Assembly: GCF_014845115.1 (NCBI RefSeq)
Contig: NZ_NKUI01000050.1
Span: forward strand, 1-52,773
Direction: 5' to 3'
Length of the DNA stretch: 52,773 nt
Source of the DNA: Methylorubrum zatmanii
GTDB lineage: Bacteria; Pseudomonadota; Alphaproteobacteria; Rhizobiales; Beijerinckiaceae
Shown here: positions 36,836 through 45,324 of the stretch, piece after piece
Layout: the number at the start of each line of letters is the position of its first letter
How positions within the stretch are numbered: the stretch's first letter is position 1
The notes under the pieces: generated by a model
Database searches by the model: none
Told to the model about the DNA's origin: nothing
Seen by the model: only the letters and a program-made list of their open reading frames with translations
Made by a program: the position numbers and the translations under genes

Positions 36836-37957
36836 CTACGCGTCGTCCGGGTCGATGTCCGCTTGCGCGGTTCCCATCAGTCGGGTGAGCTTGTCGAACT
36901 CGATCTCCTTCAGCTTCGGGCAGGTCGAGATGTCGGGCACCCTGAACGGGTTCCGGTGAGGGCCGAGCTCGAAGATCTCGTCGAAGACGAATGCTAGGTG
37001 GTCGAGTTGGCTGATGCTCGGCGCGCCGCTTCGGATGGCGCGGAAGGCCGCCTTCTTGACGAGGTGCATCATCCGGCCGGTGTATCCCGCCGATGCCTTG
37101 AGCATGCGCTGGACCATGTCGTGCTCGGACAGGCCGGAGGGGGCCGGGAAGCCGAGCCGCGGCTCGATCAGCTCCAGGAACTTCGTCGCCTTCTTCACAC
37201 AGGCCGCCGAGTGGCCGAGTGGCCTGATGGGCATGAAGATGCAGCGTCGGAGCAACTGGAAGTCCTCCTTGAGCACCCGCCTCAGCCACGGCATGCCGGA
37301 GAGCACGAGCGAGATGGGGCGCATCTCCGCCCCCGGCGGCCGCAGGGGGTCGTTCGGGTCCGGGAGGACGAGGTTCTTCAGCGTCTCGACCAAGGCCCGC
37401 CGCTCGTCGCCGGTGCGCCCGCGGAGGGCGTGGTGGAATTCATCGACCATGACGACCGACACGAGTTGGGCGTGCATCTGGTGGCGGACCCTGCGCCAGA
37501 TGTCGTGCTCCTTCAGGGTGGCGCTGAGTTCCAGATCGGTCAGGGCGACGTACAGCGCGAGCCCCAGCGTCTTCAGGGTGCAGGGGCTGGGCGCCTTGAT
37601 GAACACCAGCGGGCGCACGGGGCCGACCTCGTCACGGAACGGCACCAGGGACGGGCGCATCTGCAGCCGGGCGAGCAGATGCGACTTCCCGGCCCCGGAA
37701 GGAGCCGGAACGACAAGGCACTGGCCCTCGACGTCGTCGGCGAGGTCGGCCAGCATCTGGTCGAAGCGCGCGACCGCCTTGACGACGACGTCCGTGTTCA
37801 CGTGGATCGTGTTCACGCGTCTCTTCCAGGCGCGCCGCTCCAGATCCTGGGGGCTCAGACGGGTGGCGAACCGCTCCCGGCGCGCGGGAACGGCCTCCTG
37901 CGGGGCGAGGACCGTGACGTCGGGGCGGAAGATGTCCGCTTCGTGGGCTTGCAGCAT
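36836..37957 (-). CDS. tniB: TniB/TnsC-family AAA+ ATPase of the transposon
   Basis: 373 aa from ATG 37957, with GAGGA seven bases upstream; an upstream ATG at 38002 would overlap tniA. Walker A is APSGAGKSH (about 85-93) and Walker B VVMVDEFHH (D172, E173). DPLRPPGAEMRPISLVLSGMPWL is the sensor region. TnsC-type ATPases form filaments on target DNA that link the target selector to the transposase and mediate immunity. Its position between transposase and TniQ is standard. Confidence 0.92.
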   Translation of the reverse strand: MLQAHEADIFRPDVTVLAPQEAVPARRERFATRLSPQDLERRAWKRRVNTIHVNTDVVVKAVARFDQMLADLADDVEGQCLVVPAPSGAGKSHLLARLQMRPSLVPFRDEVGPVRPLVFIKAPSPCTLKTLGLALYVALTDLELSATLKEHDIWRRVRHQMHAQLVSVVMVDEFHHALRGRTGDERRALVETLKNLVLPDPNDPLRPPGAEMRPISLVLSGMPWLRRVLKEDFQLLRRCIFMPIRPLGHSAACVKKATKFLELIEPRLGFPAPSGLSEHDMVQRMLKASAGYTGRMMHLVKKAAFRAIRSGAPSISQLDHLAFVFDEIFELGPHRNPFRVPDISTCPKLKEIEFDKLTRLMGTAQADIDPDDA

Positions 37958-37967
37958 GCGATGGTCC

Positions 37968-40214
37968 TCACTCGGCAGTCCAGTTATCGGGATCGTCTGC
38001 ATCGAACCCGATGTCGTCGGCCGCCGCCGCCGGCATGGTCGCCGCCGGCACGGTCGCCGCCGCGGTGACGGGCGGTGATCGTGCCGGCTCGGCGGCGACC
38101 GAGTCGTCCTGCGCCGCGCGGACCGGGCGCCCGCCGGTCTTGCGGCCCCCCTGCCCGATGCGGGGCGCAGGCGCCGCCTGGCCGTCGGCCGCGGCCGACG
38201 GCGCGGCCTTCCTCGGGCGCCGGGTCCGCAGCCGCTCGGCCTCGTGGGCGTTCTCGTCAGCGACGTCCCAGGCCACCTCGAACATCGGGTCGTCCGCGTG
38301 CTCGCGGAACCAGTCGACGTCGGTGCTGGCCAACCGCTGCGGCTTGACGCCGGCCTTGCGGCATTCGGCGCGAAGCAGCTCCATCGCGCGGACGAGGGTC
38401 GCGCGTGCGACGCGCTGGCCCTCCAGCGTCATGCGACGCGCCGTCCGGACCACGTCGCGCCACTCGGCAAGGGAGGTGCCGTCCGCCAAGGCGTCGTCGC
38501 AGGGAACCCTGATCCACCCGGCCTCCTCGTCCACCAGGACGAGGAGGTGGCCGAGATCGGACGCATCGACCTTGACGAGGAACTCCTCGCCGAAGTGGAA
38601 GCCTTTCCTGCGGCGGACGCCCTTCAGCTCGTCCGACTGGAAGGTGAGCCCGAGGAAGGTGATCCCGTGCCGCTGGATGGTCCTCGGGACCACGAGCGCG
38701 ATGAGCGGGTCGAGGTCGTCGGCCGACGGCGGCAGGCGCGTGCCGTAGCCGATCAGGTCCTGCCAGCGCTGCAGGGGCGTGCGTCCCAGCAGCCCGCCAT
38801 GCTTGCGGTTGTGATAGATGTCGACGACCCAGATCGTGAAGAATTCGATGAGCTGGGCGAGGGTCAGGGCGGCTTGCCCGACGCTGTCGTAGTCGCCCCG
38901 CTCGCGCACGTCCCGGAAGGTCCGGCCCGGCAGGTAGGCGCAGAAGTCGCGCGCGATCGTGCCGAGGGCCCGCTCGACCTTGCCCTTCAGGTGGGGCTTG
39001 CGCCGGGGCATGTAGCGAAGCTCGAACCGCAGCTGCCCGGCGGCCGCCTTCATCGAGCGGGAGTGGAATTCCCGTCCGTTGTCGAGCTTGACCACCTCCG
39101 GCACGCCGAACACGGGCCAGGACGTCTCGACGCGGACGCGGGTCAGGTCCTTCGGCAGCACCGCCATGCGCAGGCAATGCATCACCGAGGTCCAGGAGGG
39201 GCGCTCTTCGCTGAGATGGAACCCGACGATCATCCGGGTGGCCGCACAGATGGCGACCGTGAGCCAGACGCGCTTGGTGCGCTTGTCCTTCCGACGCCGG
39301 TTCCGCGCCGGGGTGCCGTCGCCTTCCAGAACCAGCACGTCGAGCGGCGTGTGGTCGATCTCGACGATTTCGAGCGGCCGCGTCGCCTGAGGAGCCTTCT
39401 TGACGTGCCGGAAGGCCTGCTCCGCCTCCGCGGGGCCCTGGCGGTGATAGATCTCGTCGAACCGACTGACGTTCGCCTTCACCCAGCGCCGGATGGTCAT
39501 GGCGTCGGGCACATCGAGGGGCACGGCGCGCGTCTTGTTCTCGCGCTCGACCCGGCCCTGGATGAACAGGATGACGTGGCTGAGGGGGGGGCCGTTCCGG
39601 ATGAGCCAGTCCTCGCGCACCCGCTCGGCGAGGATCACCTCGACTTCCGGGTCGAGGCGGAAACCCGCCCGCCCCTTCTGGTCGTGCAACGGGATCAGCG
39701 CCGCGAGGGCCCTGCCCCCCTTGCGCCAGCGCCCGTACCAACCCTTCAGCGAGGACCCGCTCACCCGTTCGAGCGGCACGTCGTCGGGATGGGAGCCCTC
39801 GTTCTCGATGACCCGTTGCCGACGCTCCGCCGCGACGAGCTTCGCGATCTCGGCGTAGCCCTTCAGGACCTTCTTGTGGGTCCGCTCGGCGAAGCACCGG
39901 TCGCAGGCCTGCATGTAGTCGAGGCGCATCAGCGCCGCGTCCTGCTGGCGGACATCGAACGTGTCGATGGTGCGGAGGAGGTTGTCCTGGACGCCTTGGG
40001 GCAGGCCCGCGGTCGTGTCCTCCACCAGTTGAAGGCGCCTCGGCTCGCCGAAGTAGAGGTCGGCCAGCTCGGCATGGCTCTTCGTGACCGAGACCGGCCT
40101 CGCCCCGAGCGTGCGCAGGGTGACGCCGCTCGCGTCGCGCGAGAGCACCTTGTGGTAGACGCCCTCGACGATGACGAGGGCGCCCTCCTGCAGGCGGATC
40201 TGGCAAGCGCCCAT
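37968..40214 (-). CDS. tniA: TniA/TnsB-family DDE transposase
   Basis: 748 aa from ATG 40214. The N-terminal domain (1-60, RLQEGALVIVEGVYHKVLS) is followed by HTH regions around SSLKGWYGRWRKGG and DAMTIRRWVKANVSRFDE. The rve catalytic core has D287 (VEIDHTPLDV), D378 (KLDNGREF) and E414 (GKVERALGTI), a DD35E triad. A Mu-type beta-barrel then includes GRTPLQRWQDL. The C-terminal 90 residues are low-complexity and acidic at the end, as expected for contacts with the ATPase. Joins 3' ends of the element to target DNA. All catalytic residues are intact. Confidence 0.93.
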   Translation of the reverse strand: MGACQIRLQEGALVIVEGVYHKVLSRDASGVTLRTLGARPVSVTKSHAELADLYFGEPRRLQLVEDTTAGLPQGVQDNLLRTIDTFDVRQQDAALMRLDYMQACDRCFAERTHKKVLKGYAEIAKLVAAERRQRVIENEGSHPDDVPLERVSGSSLKGWYGRWRKGGRALAALIPLHDQKGRAGFRLDPEVEVILAERVREDWLIRNGPPLSHVILFIQGRVERENKTRAVPLDVPDAMTIRRWVKANVSRFDEIYHRQGPAEAEQAFRHVKKAPQATRPLEIVEIDHTPLDVLVLEGDGTPARNRRRKDKRTKRVWLTVAICAATRMIVGFHLSEERPSWTSVMHCLRMAVLPKDLTRVRVETSWPVFGVPEVVKLDNGREFHSRSMKAAAGQLRFELRYMPRRKPHLKGKVERALGTIARDFCAYLPGRTFRDVRERGDYDSVGQAALTLAQLIEFFTIWVVDIYHNRKHGGLLGRTPLQRWQDLIGYGTRLPPSADDLDPLIALVVPRTIQRHGITFLGLTFQSDELKGVRRRKGFHFGEEFLVKVDASDLGHLLVLVDEEAGWIRVPCDDALADGTSLAEWRDVVRTARRMTLEGQRVARATLVRAMELLRAECRKAGVKPQRLASTDVDWFREHADDPMFEVAWDVADENAHEAERLRTRRPRKAAPSAAADGQAAPAPRIGQGGRKTGGRPVRAAQDDSVAAEPARSPPVTAAATVPAATMPAAAADDIGFDADDPDNWTAE

Positions 40215-40216
40215 GT

Positions 40217-40429
40217 TCAACGCCGCCCCCTCCCGGGCTCGGACACGCGCAGCCGCCCGCTGCGGCAAAGGTCCAGCATCGCGGCCTCGCTCAGGAAAAG
40301 CGTGACGGGATCGGGCCCGAGCCGGCGCAAGAGGACGCCGGCCGCGGCGCGCGCGATGGCGTGGGGGATCCCGTCGACGAGCGCGACCGCGCCGCGGTGC
40401 GTGCGGATCTGAGACCGATCTCCTGTCAT
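40217..40429 (-). CDS. Stand-alone TnsB N-terminal-domain-like protein (70 aa)
   Basis: ATG 40429, four bases after tnsA and two bases before tniA. It aligns end to end with residues about 5-65 of the adjacent transposase. RGAVALVDGIPHAIAR matches EGALVIVEGVYHKVLS, GVLLRRLGPDPVTLFLS matches GVTLRTLGARPVSVTKS, and AAMLDLC matches AELADLY. It is therefore a duplicated transposase N-terminal domain without the rest. In TnsB this region helps bind the ends, so a free copy could compete for or stabilise complexes. Function is inferred, homology is seen. Confidence 0.75.
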   Translation of the reverse strand: MTGDRSQIRTHRGAVALVDGIPHAIARAAAGVLLRRLGPDPVTLFLSEAAMLDLCRSGRLRVSEPGRGRR

Positions 40430-40433
40430 GGGG

Positions 40434-41120
40434 CTACCTCCGGCTCGGGGAACGGCGGACAAGGGCGTGGTCGTCGAACGGTCGGCCGGGTTCGGTGAGC
40501 TCGGCTTCCCCGCGCGCGACCAGGGCGACGACGGCCCGGAAGGCGCGGGTCCCGAGGCCCGAGGCCGCTCGGAGCTCCCGGACGCGGGCCTCGCCGCCGA
40601 AGCGGTCCAGGACGACGCGGATGGTGTGCTGCTCCGCCTCGTCGACGACGAAGCTTCGCTCGCTCGCGACGAGCGCCGCGTTCGCGACCCGGAGCGCGTC
40701 GATCTCGACCTCGGTCCAGAGCTCGAAGCCGTGGTAGCCGGCCGCGATGGCGCCCGCCGCCAAGCGGGGCCGGATCTCGTCCCAGCCGAGCCTGATCACC
40801 CGCTTCAGCGGCTTGACCTCGACGCAGAGGCGCCGCCCGTCGTCGATCTCGACGGCGAAGTCCGGCGTGTAGGTGTGCCACCGGACGCCGTCGTGCCACC
40901 GGAACGGGACGGGCTCCTCCTGGTAGCGCAGGACGGCGTCGTCCTGCTCCAGGAGGAGGATGAAATCCCGCGCGAGGAGGCCCTCGTAGGCCACCATGCG
41001 GTGGCCCATGCCCGGCTTGCCGGAGGGGATCTCGCCCGTGATGCAGTCCCGCCGTCCGGTGACGATCCGGCGGGACGGATTCGGCTTGCCGACATGCCGG
41101 CTTCGCAGGGTCCGGGACAT
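40434..41120 (-). CDS. tnsA: TnsA-like transposon endonuclease
   Basis: 228 aa. The endonuclease domain (about 40-110) carries YEGLLARDF (E46), TPDFAVEI (D87) and CVEVKP (E101, K103). This matches the Glu-Asp-Lys catalytic set of TnsA, which cuts the 5' ends so the element leaves by cut-and-paste. The C-terminal part (about 150-220, VRELRAASGLGTRAFRAVVALVARG) is a winged-helix-like region, equivalent to the TnsC-contacting domain. The start shares one base with the upstream stop (TGATG). Confidence 0.9.
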   Translation of the reverse strand: MSRTLRSRHVGKPNPSRRIVTGRRDCITGEIPSGKPGMGHRMVAYEGLLARDFILLLEQDDAVLRYQEEPVPFRWHDGVRWHTYTPDFAVEIDDGRRLCVEVKPLKRVIRLGWDEIRPRLAAGAIAAGYHGFELWTEVEIDALRVANAALVASERSFVVDEAEQHTIRVVLDRFGGEARVRELRAASGLGTRAFRAVVALVARGEAELTEPGRPFDDHALVRRSPSRR

Positions 41121-42283
41121 CAGGCCCCTGCCCCGGCGCCGGGCATCCGCGCGGGCGCGGCCGCCGCCCCCAGGCGGATTGGATACCGCGTCACCCCCTC
41201 CTGCCAGCGGTCCAGCGGGGTCCGCCCGTCCCGGCGCGAGCGGCCGAGGTCGTGCTGGCTGAGCCAATCCTGCACCGCGGCCATCAGGCCGTCGGCCGTC
41301 GCCACCGCGGCCCCGGTCGCGGCGAGCCATTGCCCCAGGCCCGCCGCCGGCGCGGCCCCGCCCGCGGAGGCCGCCGGGCCGAAGCGCAGCTCGATCCCGA
41401 GCGCCGCCGCGGACCGCAGGACCGATTCGCTGCGGAACCGGGGGGCGTGGTCGAGCAGGAGGGCGTCCGGGAGACCGAGGCAGAGGCGGGCGACGCCGAG
41501 CGGCTCCGGCGTGGCTGCGGCCGGCCGGGCACCGAAGAGCCCGAGGACGGCGTCGCCGTCGGGCTCCGTCGTGGAGAGCCTCGCCGCGACCGTCACGCCG
41601 CTGTAGGCGTCCCGCGCGGTCAGCAGGTGGACGCGATCCGTGTCGAGTTCCGGCAGCGCGATGTCGAGGGTCTCCTCGCCGACGACCACCTCGCCCAAGG
41701 GGTGCCCGCTCGACATGTGCAGGAACCGGAAGACCTGCCGGGCGGGCGCCGCGGATCCGCGCGCCGGCGGCCGCATGCGGGCGCGGATCATCCGGCGAAG
41801 GGTGCCGGGCGCCGGCACCTGGTCGGGCGCGCACCCGCGGGCCAGGGCCTCTTCCCGGCACCGCTGCAGCGCCGCCTGCGTCAACAGGGAGAGCGAGGGC
41901 GCCGGCCGCAGGCGGGCCTGGGCGGCGGCCTCGTCGGCCACGGACCCGATCCAGGCGGCCCAGCGGGGCCGGGCCGGCACGGACCGCCGCCGGTCGGCGA
42001 GCGCGGCCACCTGCCCGCCGCTCGTGCGGAGCAGCCGCTGCCACCGCCTGACCTGCCGCAGCGACGGCCACTTGACGTCGTCCACCTCACGGCCGACCGC
42101 CGCGAAGGCGGCCGGCACGGCATCGGCGCCGCACGCGCCGGCCGGCAGGCCTTCCAGGGCCTGCACATAGGCCAGGCGCCGTCCGGCGCGGGCGCGCTGC
42201 GCCTCCGTCAGCTCCGAGAGGGCCGGCGGATCCGCCGGGGCGAGGGAGTCGCTCTGGACGGGAAAAAGTTCGAGCTGCGTCAT
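41120..42283 (-). CDS. Degenerate TnsB paralogue with decayed catalytic triad (387 aa)
   Basis: The order of parts follows tniA without its N-terminal domain. An HTH-like SLRQVRRWQRLLRTSGGQVAAL comes first, then TLRRMIRARM and an rve-like core. The core GEETLDIALPE matches VEIDHTPLDVLV, HLLTARDAYSGVTVAARLSTTEPD matches WLTVAICAATRMIVGFHLSEERPS, and LLLDHAPRF matches VKLDNGREF. The tail DGRTPLDRWQEG matches LGRTPLQRWQDL. The first Asp is Glu (E204), the second Asp remains (D278), and where GKVERALG carries the catalytic Glu this has GLGQWLAA with Gln (Q318). It should not catalyse transfer. It still overlaps tnsA, so it is probably kept as a structural partner. Confidence 0.78.
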   Translation of the reverse strand: MTQLELFPVQSDSLAPADPPALSELTEAQRARAGRRLAYVQALEGLPAGACGADAVPAAFAAVGREVDDVKWPSLRQVRRWQRLLRTSGGQVAALADRRRSVPARPRWAAWIGSVADEAAAQARLRPAPSLSLLTQAALQRCREEALARGCAPDQVPAPGTLRRMIRARMRPPARGSAAPARQVFRFLHMSSGHPLGEVVVGEETLDIALPELDTDRVHLLTARDAYSGVTVAARLSTTEPDGDAVLGLFGARPAAATPEPLGVARLCLGLPDALLLDHAPRFRSESVLRSAAALGIELRFGPAASAGGAAPAAGLGQWLAATGAAVATADGLMAAVQDWLSQHDLGRSRRDGRTPLDRWQEGVTRYPIRLGAAAAPARMPGAGAGA

Positions 42284-42374
42284 GACCGCGGCGGTCCTCT
42301 GAAAGCCCGTGGCGGGCGTTGATGGAAGCTGGGCGAGGCGGCCCCGGCACTCGGGCCGGGGCCGGTCGTGCGGG

Positions 42375-42527
42375 CTAGTCCTCGGGCGCCTGGTCGTCCC
42401 AGGCCTCGGGCGTGAACTTGCCGGTGGGGTGGCCGAGAAGGAGGCCGAGGTCGTCGTCCCACGCGTCGAAGGCGGGATCGACGAAGCGGTCGCCGGCGGG
42501 CGGCTCGCCGCCGTACTGATCGGTCAA
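42375..42527 (-). CDS. Possible small acidic protein (50 aa)
   Basis: TTG 42527 with AGGAG eight bases upstream. The product is acidic and Trp/Asp-rich (AFDAWDDDLGLLLGHPTGKF). It lies 91 bases before the degenerate transposase gene in the same direction and could be the first gene of the transposition operon. It is too short to be sure; no family recognised. Confidence 0.4.
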   Translation of the reverse strand: MTDQYGGEPPAGDRFVDPAFDAWDDDLGLLLGHPTGKFTPEAWDDQAPED

Positions 42528-42798
42528 GGGCGTTCTCCTGGGGTCGCGAGGTCGGTGGCCCGGTCGAGGGCGTCCGTCGGACGGCCCCGGCTCGGCGGCA
42601 TCAGGCGGCCGGGACACCCCAAGGAGGCGACACGCGCAGGCCCTTGCTTTCACGCGCGGGAGCTGGCATACGTGTCGGGCCTCGGCGTGTGCCTCATCCG
42701 GTCGGTGCGGTAGTTTCACGGTCGCGGTCGAAAAGGCTCGGACGTCGCTTGGGCCGGGGATTCCACTCCACTCCCCTTCCCGGCGCGGTCGAGCGATA

Positions 42799-42831
42799 CA
42801 CCTGCGGTGGCTTGGTGGTTAGACGCAGGTG
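42799..42831. repeat. Eight-base inverted repeat upstream of the transposition operon
   Basis: CACCTGCG and CGCAGGTG are perfect inverted arms 17 bases apart, extended imperfectly by GAT on both sides. Role unknown. It may be an operator or part of a recombination site. Confidence 0.45.
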
Positions 42832-42836
42832 ATCTC

Positions 42837-42867
42837 AAGGCGTGCGGCCCTCGGGCCGTGCGCCTTT
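42837..42867. terminator. Terminator-like hairpin
   Basis: AAGGCGTGCGGCCC pairs with GGGCCGTGCGCCTT, with two mismatches in the middle and a very short loop, followed by TTGTC on the plus strand. It may end transcription of the minus-strand gene at 42,992 or block read-through toward the transposition operon. Confidence 0.45.
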
Positions 42868-42973
42868 GTCATGACTCATGGGGCGCGACCGGAGCCGGTC
42901 GCGGAGGGTCGCGCGACCGCCCACGGCGGACGCGAACCGGTCTGATCTGGCCGGGCATTGTTACTCTCCCTCG

Positions 42974-42992
42974 AAGTCCCGGGACGGGACTT
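42974..42992 (-). terminator. Hairpin at the end of the 165 aa gene
   Basis: AAGTCCC and GGGACTT are perfect arms around five bases, at the stop codon of the minus-strand gene. There is no T-run after it, so termination is uncertain. Confidence 0.35.
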
Positions 42993-43489
42993 TACTCGGT
43001 TTCGCCCTGAGACGGCTGCGCCCGGAACTGGCCGAGCGCGTACCACATCTTCGCCTTCCGGTCGTGGATTATTTTCCCATCGCGCTTAAGCTTGGTCTTG
43101 GACTTCTCCGAGGCGTCGAGCTGGTAGCCGGCTTTCCGGACGACCTCGTTCACCTCGGCGCCGGACATCCCCCGGGGGCCCGCCTTCGCCAACGCCGTGA
43201 CGATCACCTTCGCGACCGGGCCGGTGACCGCGGGCAGTTGCAGGGGCTCCGCCCCCGGCCGATCCGCATCCGCGGCCGCCCGCGGGAGGGCCACGGCCGG
43301 CGCGAGGCCGGAGCGCTCCAACGTGCCGATCAGGTGGTCGATGCCGGCCAGTTCGGTGGCGATCTCGCGAAGCTTCGCGGCACCGGCCAGCATCGCCGAC
43401 CGCACGGCTTCGTGCATCTCCGCCTCGGCCTGCCGGGCCTGCTCGCGCAGCCTCTCCCGCGCCTGTTGCAGTTCGGTGAGCACGACCAT
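42992..43489 (-). CDS. Hypothetical protein with coiled coil and winged-helix-like C-terminus (165 aa)
   Basis: ATG 43489 (MVVLTELQQARERLREQARQ); a GTG three codons upstream is possible. Residues 1-60 form a long amphipathic helix. A Pro/Ala linker follows, then a C-terminal module of about 70 residues (VAKVIVTALAKAGPRGMSGAEVNEVVRKAG and KLKRDGKIIHDRKAKMWYAL). This module has the shape of a small winged helix, as in many mobile-element regulators. No named family. Transcribed toward the transposition operon. Confidence 0.7.
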   Translation of the reverse strand: MVVLTELQQARERLREQARQAEAEMHEAVRSAMLAGAAKLREIATELAGIDHLIGTLERSGLAPAVALPRAAADADRPGAEPLQLPAVTGPVAKVIVTALAKAGPRGMSGAEVNEVVRKAGYQLDASEKSKTKLKRDGKIIHDRKAKMWYALGQFRAQPSQGETE

Positions 43490-43741
43490 CCCCCACAAGG
43501 CCCGCGGGCGGTCGCGCCCAGGCCGATTTTGAAATCCTACCCGGTCGCGGACCCCGTGGCAACCGGGTGAGACCCGGCCGCAAGGCGCCTGGTTAACGGG
43601 GTCCTGCCTGACCGACCCTGCTTCCGGCCGGGTGGCTTCCCGTCCGGACCGGCCGCGCAGAGCTGGCCGGGCGCGCCCGCGGGCGGCGAGCCCGGGCCGG
43701 GCGTGCCGGCGCGCTCCGGCCGTTGGCCGGGTGACTCGGCG

Positions 43742-45118
43742 TCACCCCGCCCGGTAGGCCGCGGCCGGACCGACCGGCTCGCGCGACATGAAGGGCTGCC
43801 CCCTGCCCTCCGCCCAGGCGAAGCCAAGCGCGGCCAGCGCCGCCGTCAGCTGCGCGTCGTCGGCGGGAGCGATCCGCAGCCCGGCCCCCTCCGCGTCCGC
43901 GATCGCGACGAGCCGCTCCAGGAAGCCTGGGCGCGGGGCCCGCCCGGCCAGGCCGCCTACGACCAGGTCCCCCTCCCCCGACAGGCCCAGCGGCAGGTCC
44001 GGCAGGTCGTCCCCCCGGGTCAGCCGGCGCATGACCCGGTGCGCGGCGGTGTCGAGCTCGGCCGGGACCGAGGCGTCCAGCAGGGTGTCGGCCGCCGCGT
44101 CGGAGACCCGCGCCGCGCCGCCGCCCGGCAGGACCGCCGCGACGGACAGCTCGATCCCGCCGGCCCGGAGGTCGAAGCGGGCCGACAGGACGAGGCGGAC
44201 AGCGGTGCGCGTCACGGTGATCGCCACCGCCCCGTCGAGTCCCTCGCCCGCGGCGTAGGACGCCGGACCCACCGCCAGTCCCCGATGCCGGCGCAGCAGG
44301 CGACCCAGGGCGGGGCCGAGCTCCGCGTCGACGATGTCCCGCGCGAGCGCGTCGGCGAGGCGCCGCCGCCAAGCCGGGCCGTCGCGGTCGCTCCTCCGGG
44401 CGCCGGGGGCCGGCAGCGCCCGGAGGACCGCGGCGGCGTGGCGGAAGCGCTGTCCGGCACTCGCGCCCAGCGCCTCTCGGTAGAGCGCATCCGCGACGGC
44501 CTCGACCAGCGGCGGCAGCCCCTTGGCCAGGGCCGCCCGCAGCCGCCGGCCGGCCGAGGCGGCCTGCGCCGCCCGGCTTGCCTCGCCGGCATCCGCCATC
44601 AGCGCCGCGGCCTGCCGCGCCTCCGGCGCGACCGTGAACGCGAGCGCCTCCAGCTCGTCGGAGGCCCGGAGGACCGCCGGCAGGCAATCGAGGAAGCGGA
44701 GGGCGCGCTCGACATGCGCGCGGGCGGAGGCGCCATCCTCGGGGATCCAGCGGGCGGCCCTGAGCAGGGCATCCCGCACCTGCGCGTGATCCGCCGGCGC
44801 GAAGGCCCCGGGGAGCGCGCGCAGGAGCGCGCGGTCGGCCGCCGCGCGCGACCGCGCCAGGGGGAGGACGATCCCGTCGTCCCAGACCTGCCGGAGATCC
44901 TTCCGGATCGCCCGCCTCAGGGCCGCGATCCGGGTCGCCCGGATGCCGCCGGCCACGAACGCCGCGTGCAGGTTCTCCATCGTCGCGTCGACCGTGTGCC
45001 GGGTGGCCGGGTGCGAGAGCGTCGCGATGGTTCGCCACGCCGTCGCGAGCTCTCCCGCGTCCGTTTGCGTGGGGCTGCTTCCGGCGCGGGAGGCCGGGAC
45101 GACGGGAGCGGGGTGCAT
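43742..45118 (-). CDS. Hypothetical protein (458 aa)
   Basis: ATG 45118 (MHPAPVVPASRAGSSPTQTD) is chosen because the frame upstream is only Arg/Pro-rich noise; no strong ribosome site is seen. The protein is soluble. An N-terminal helical half (HTVDATMENLHAAFVAGGIRATRIAALRRA) is followed by a half richer in beta strands (GAVAITVTRTAVRLVLSARF and GIELSVAAVLPGGG). I recognise no family. It is the last of three same-direction genes of very high GC that probably form an operon. Confidence 0.62.
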   Translation of the reverse strand: MHPAPVVPASRAGSSPTQTDAGELATAWRTIATLSHPATRHTVDATMENLHAAFVAGGIRATRIAALRRAIRKDLRQVWDDGIVLPLARSRAAADRALLRALPGAFAPADHAQVRDALLRAARWIPEDGASARAHVERALRFLDCLPAVLRASDELEALAFTVAPEARQAAALMADAGEASRAAQAASAGRRLRAALAKGLPPLVEAVADALYREALGASAGQRFRHAAAVLRALPAPGARRSDRDGPAWRRRLADALARDIVDAELGPALGRLLRRHRGLAVGPASYAAGEGLDGAVAITVTRTAVRLVLSARFDLRAGGIELSVAAVLPGGGAARVSDAAADTLLDASVPAELDTAAHRVMRRLTRGDDLPDLPLGLSGEGDLVVGGLAGRAPRPGFLERLVAIADAEGAGLRIAPADDAQLTAALAALGFAWAEGRGQPFMSREPVGPAAAYRAG

Positions 45119-45324
45119 GGCCGGAGGATGCCCAGGAACGCGAGCGTCCGGCCGGGCGATAGGCCGCGGGACCGCGCCAGGCCGGCGCGATGGATCCAGG
45201 GCGCTTCGATCCGGGCCGCGGACGGCGCCCGGGAATCGGGCGCACGCCCCATTGTGCGGGCCACGGAGCAAGCCACAATCGGCGCCGCCCGGGCCGTGCC
45301 GCATCCCCTGCACCGGCGCGCGCC

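Larger units (their letters stand above)
42528..42991. other. Intergenic region upstream of the transposition operon
   Basis: 464 bases separating the transposition operon from the 165 aa gene at 42,992. It should contain the operon promoter and, if the element follows Tn7 layout, one transposon end beyond it. Inverted repeats at 42,799-42,831, 42,837-42,867 and 42,974-42,992 are the only structure seen. Confidence 0.45.

Noticed and set aside
34525..36888. 787-codon plus-strand ORF over tniQ
   Set aside because: Antisense to tniQ with Arg/Pro/Gly-rich composition.
38244..40412. 722-codon plus-strand ORF over the transposase
   Set aside because: Antisense to tniA, whose catalytic triad is intact; composition biased.
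42805..42880. tRNA-like stretch (GGTTAGACGC followed by a stem)
   Set aside because: No matching acceptor stem or T-loop; the stems are better explained by two separate hairpins.
29000..43500. CRISPR-associated transposon (CAST) hypothesis
   Set aside because: Tn7-like genes are present but there is no cas gene and no repeat-spacer array in the window.
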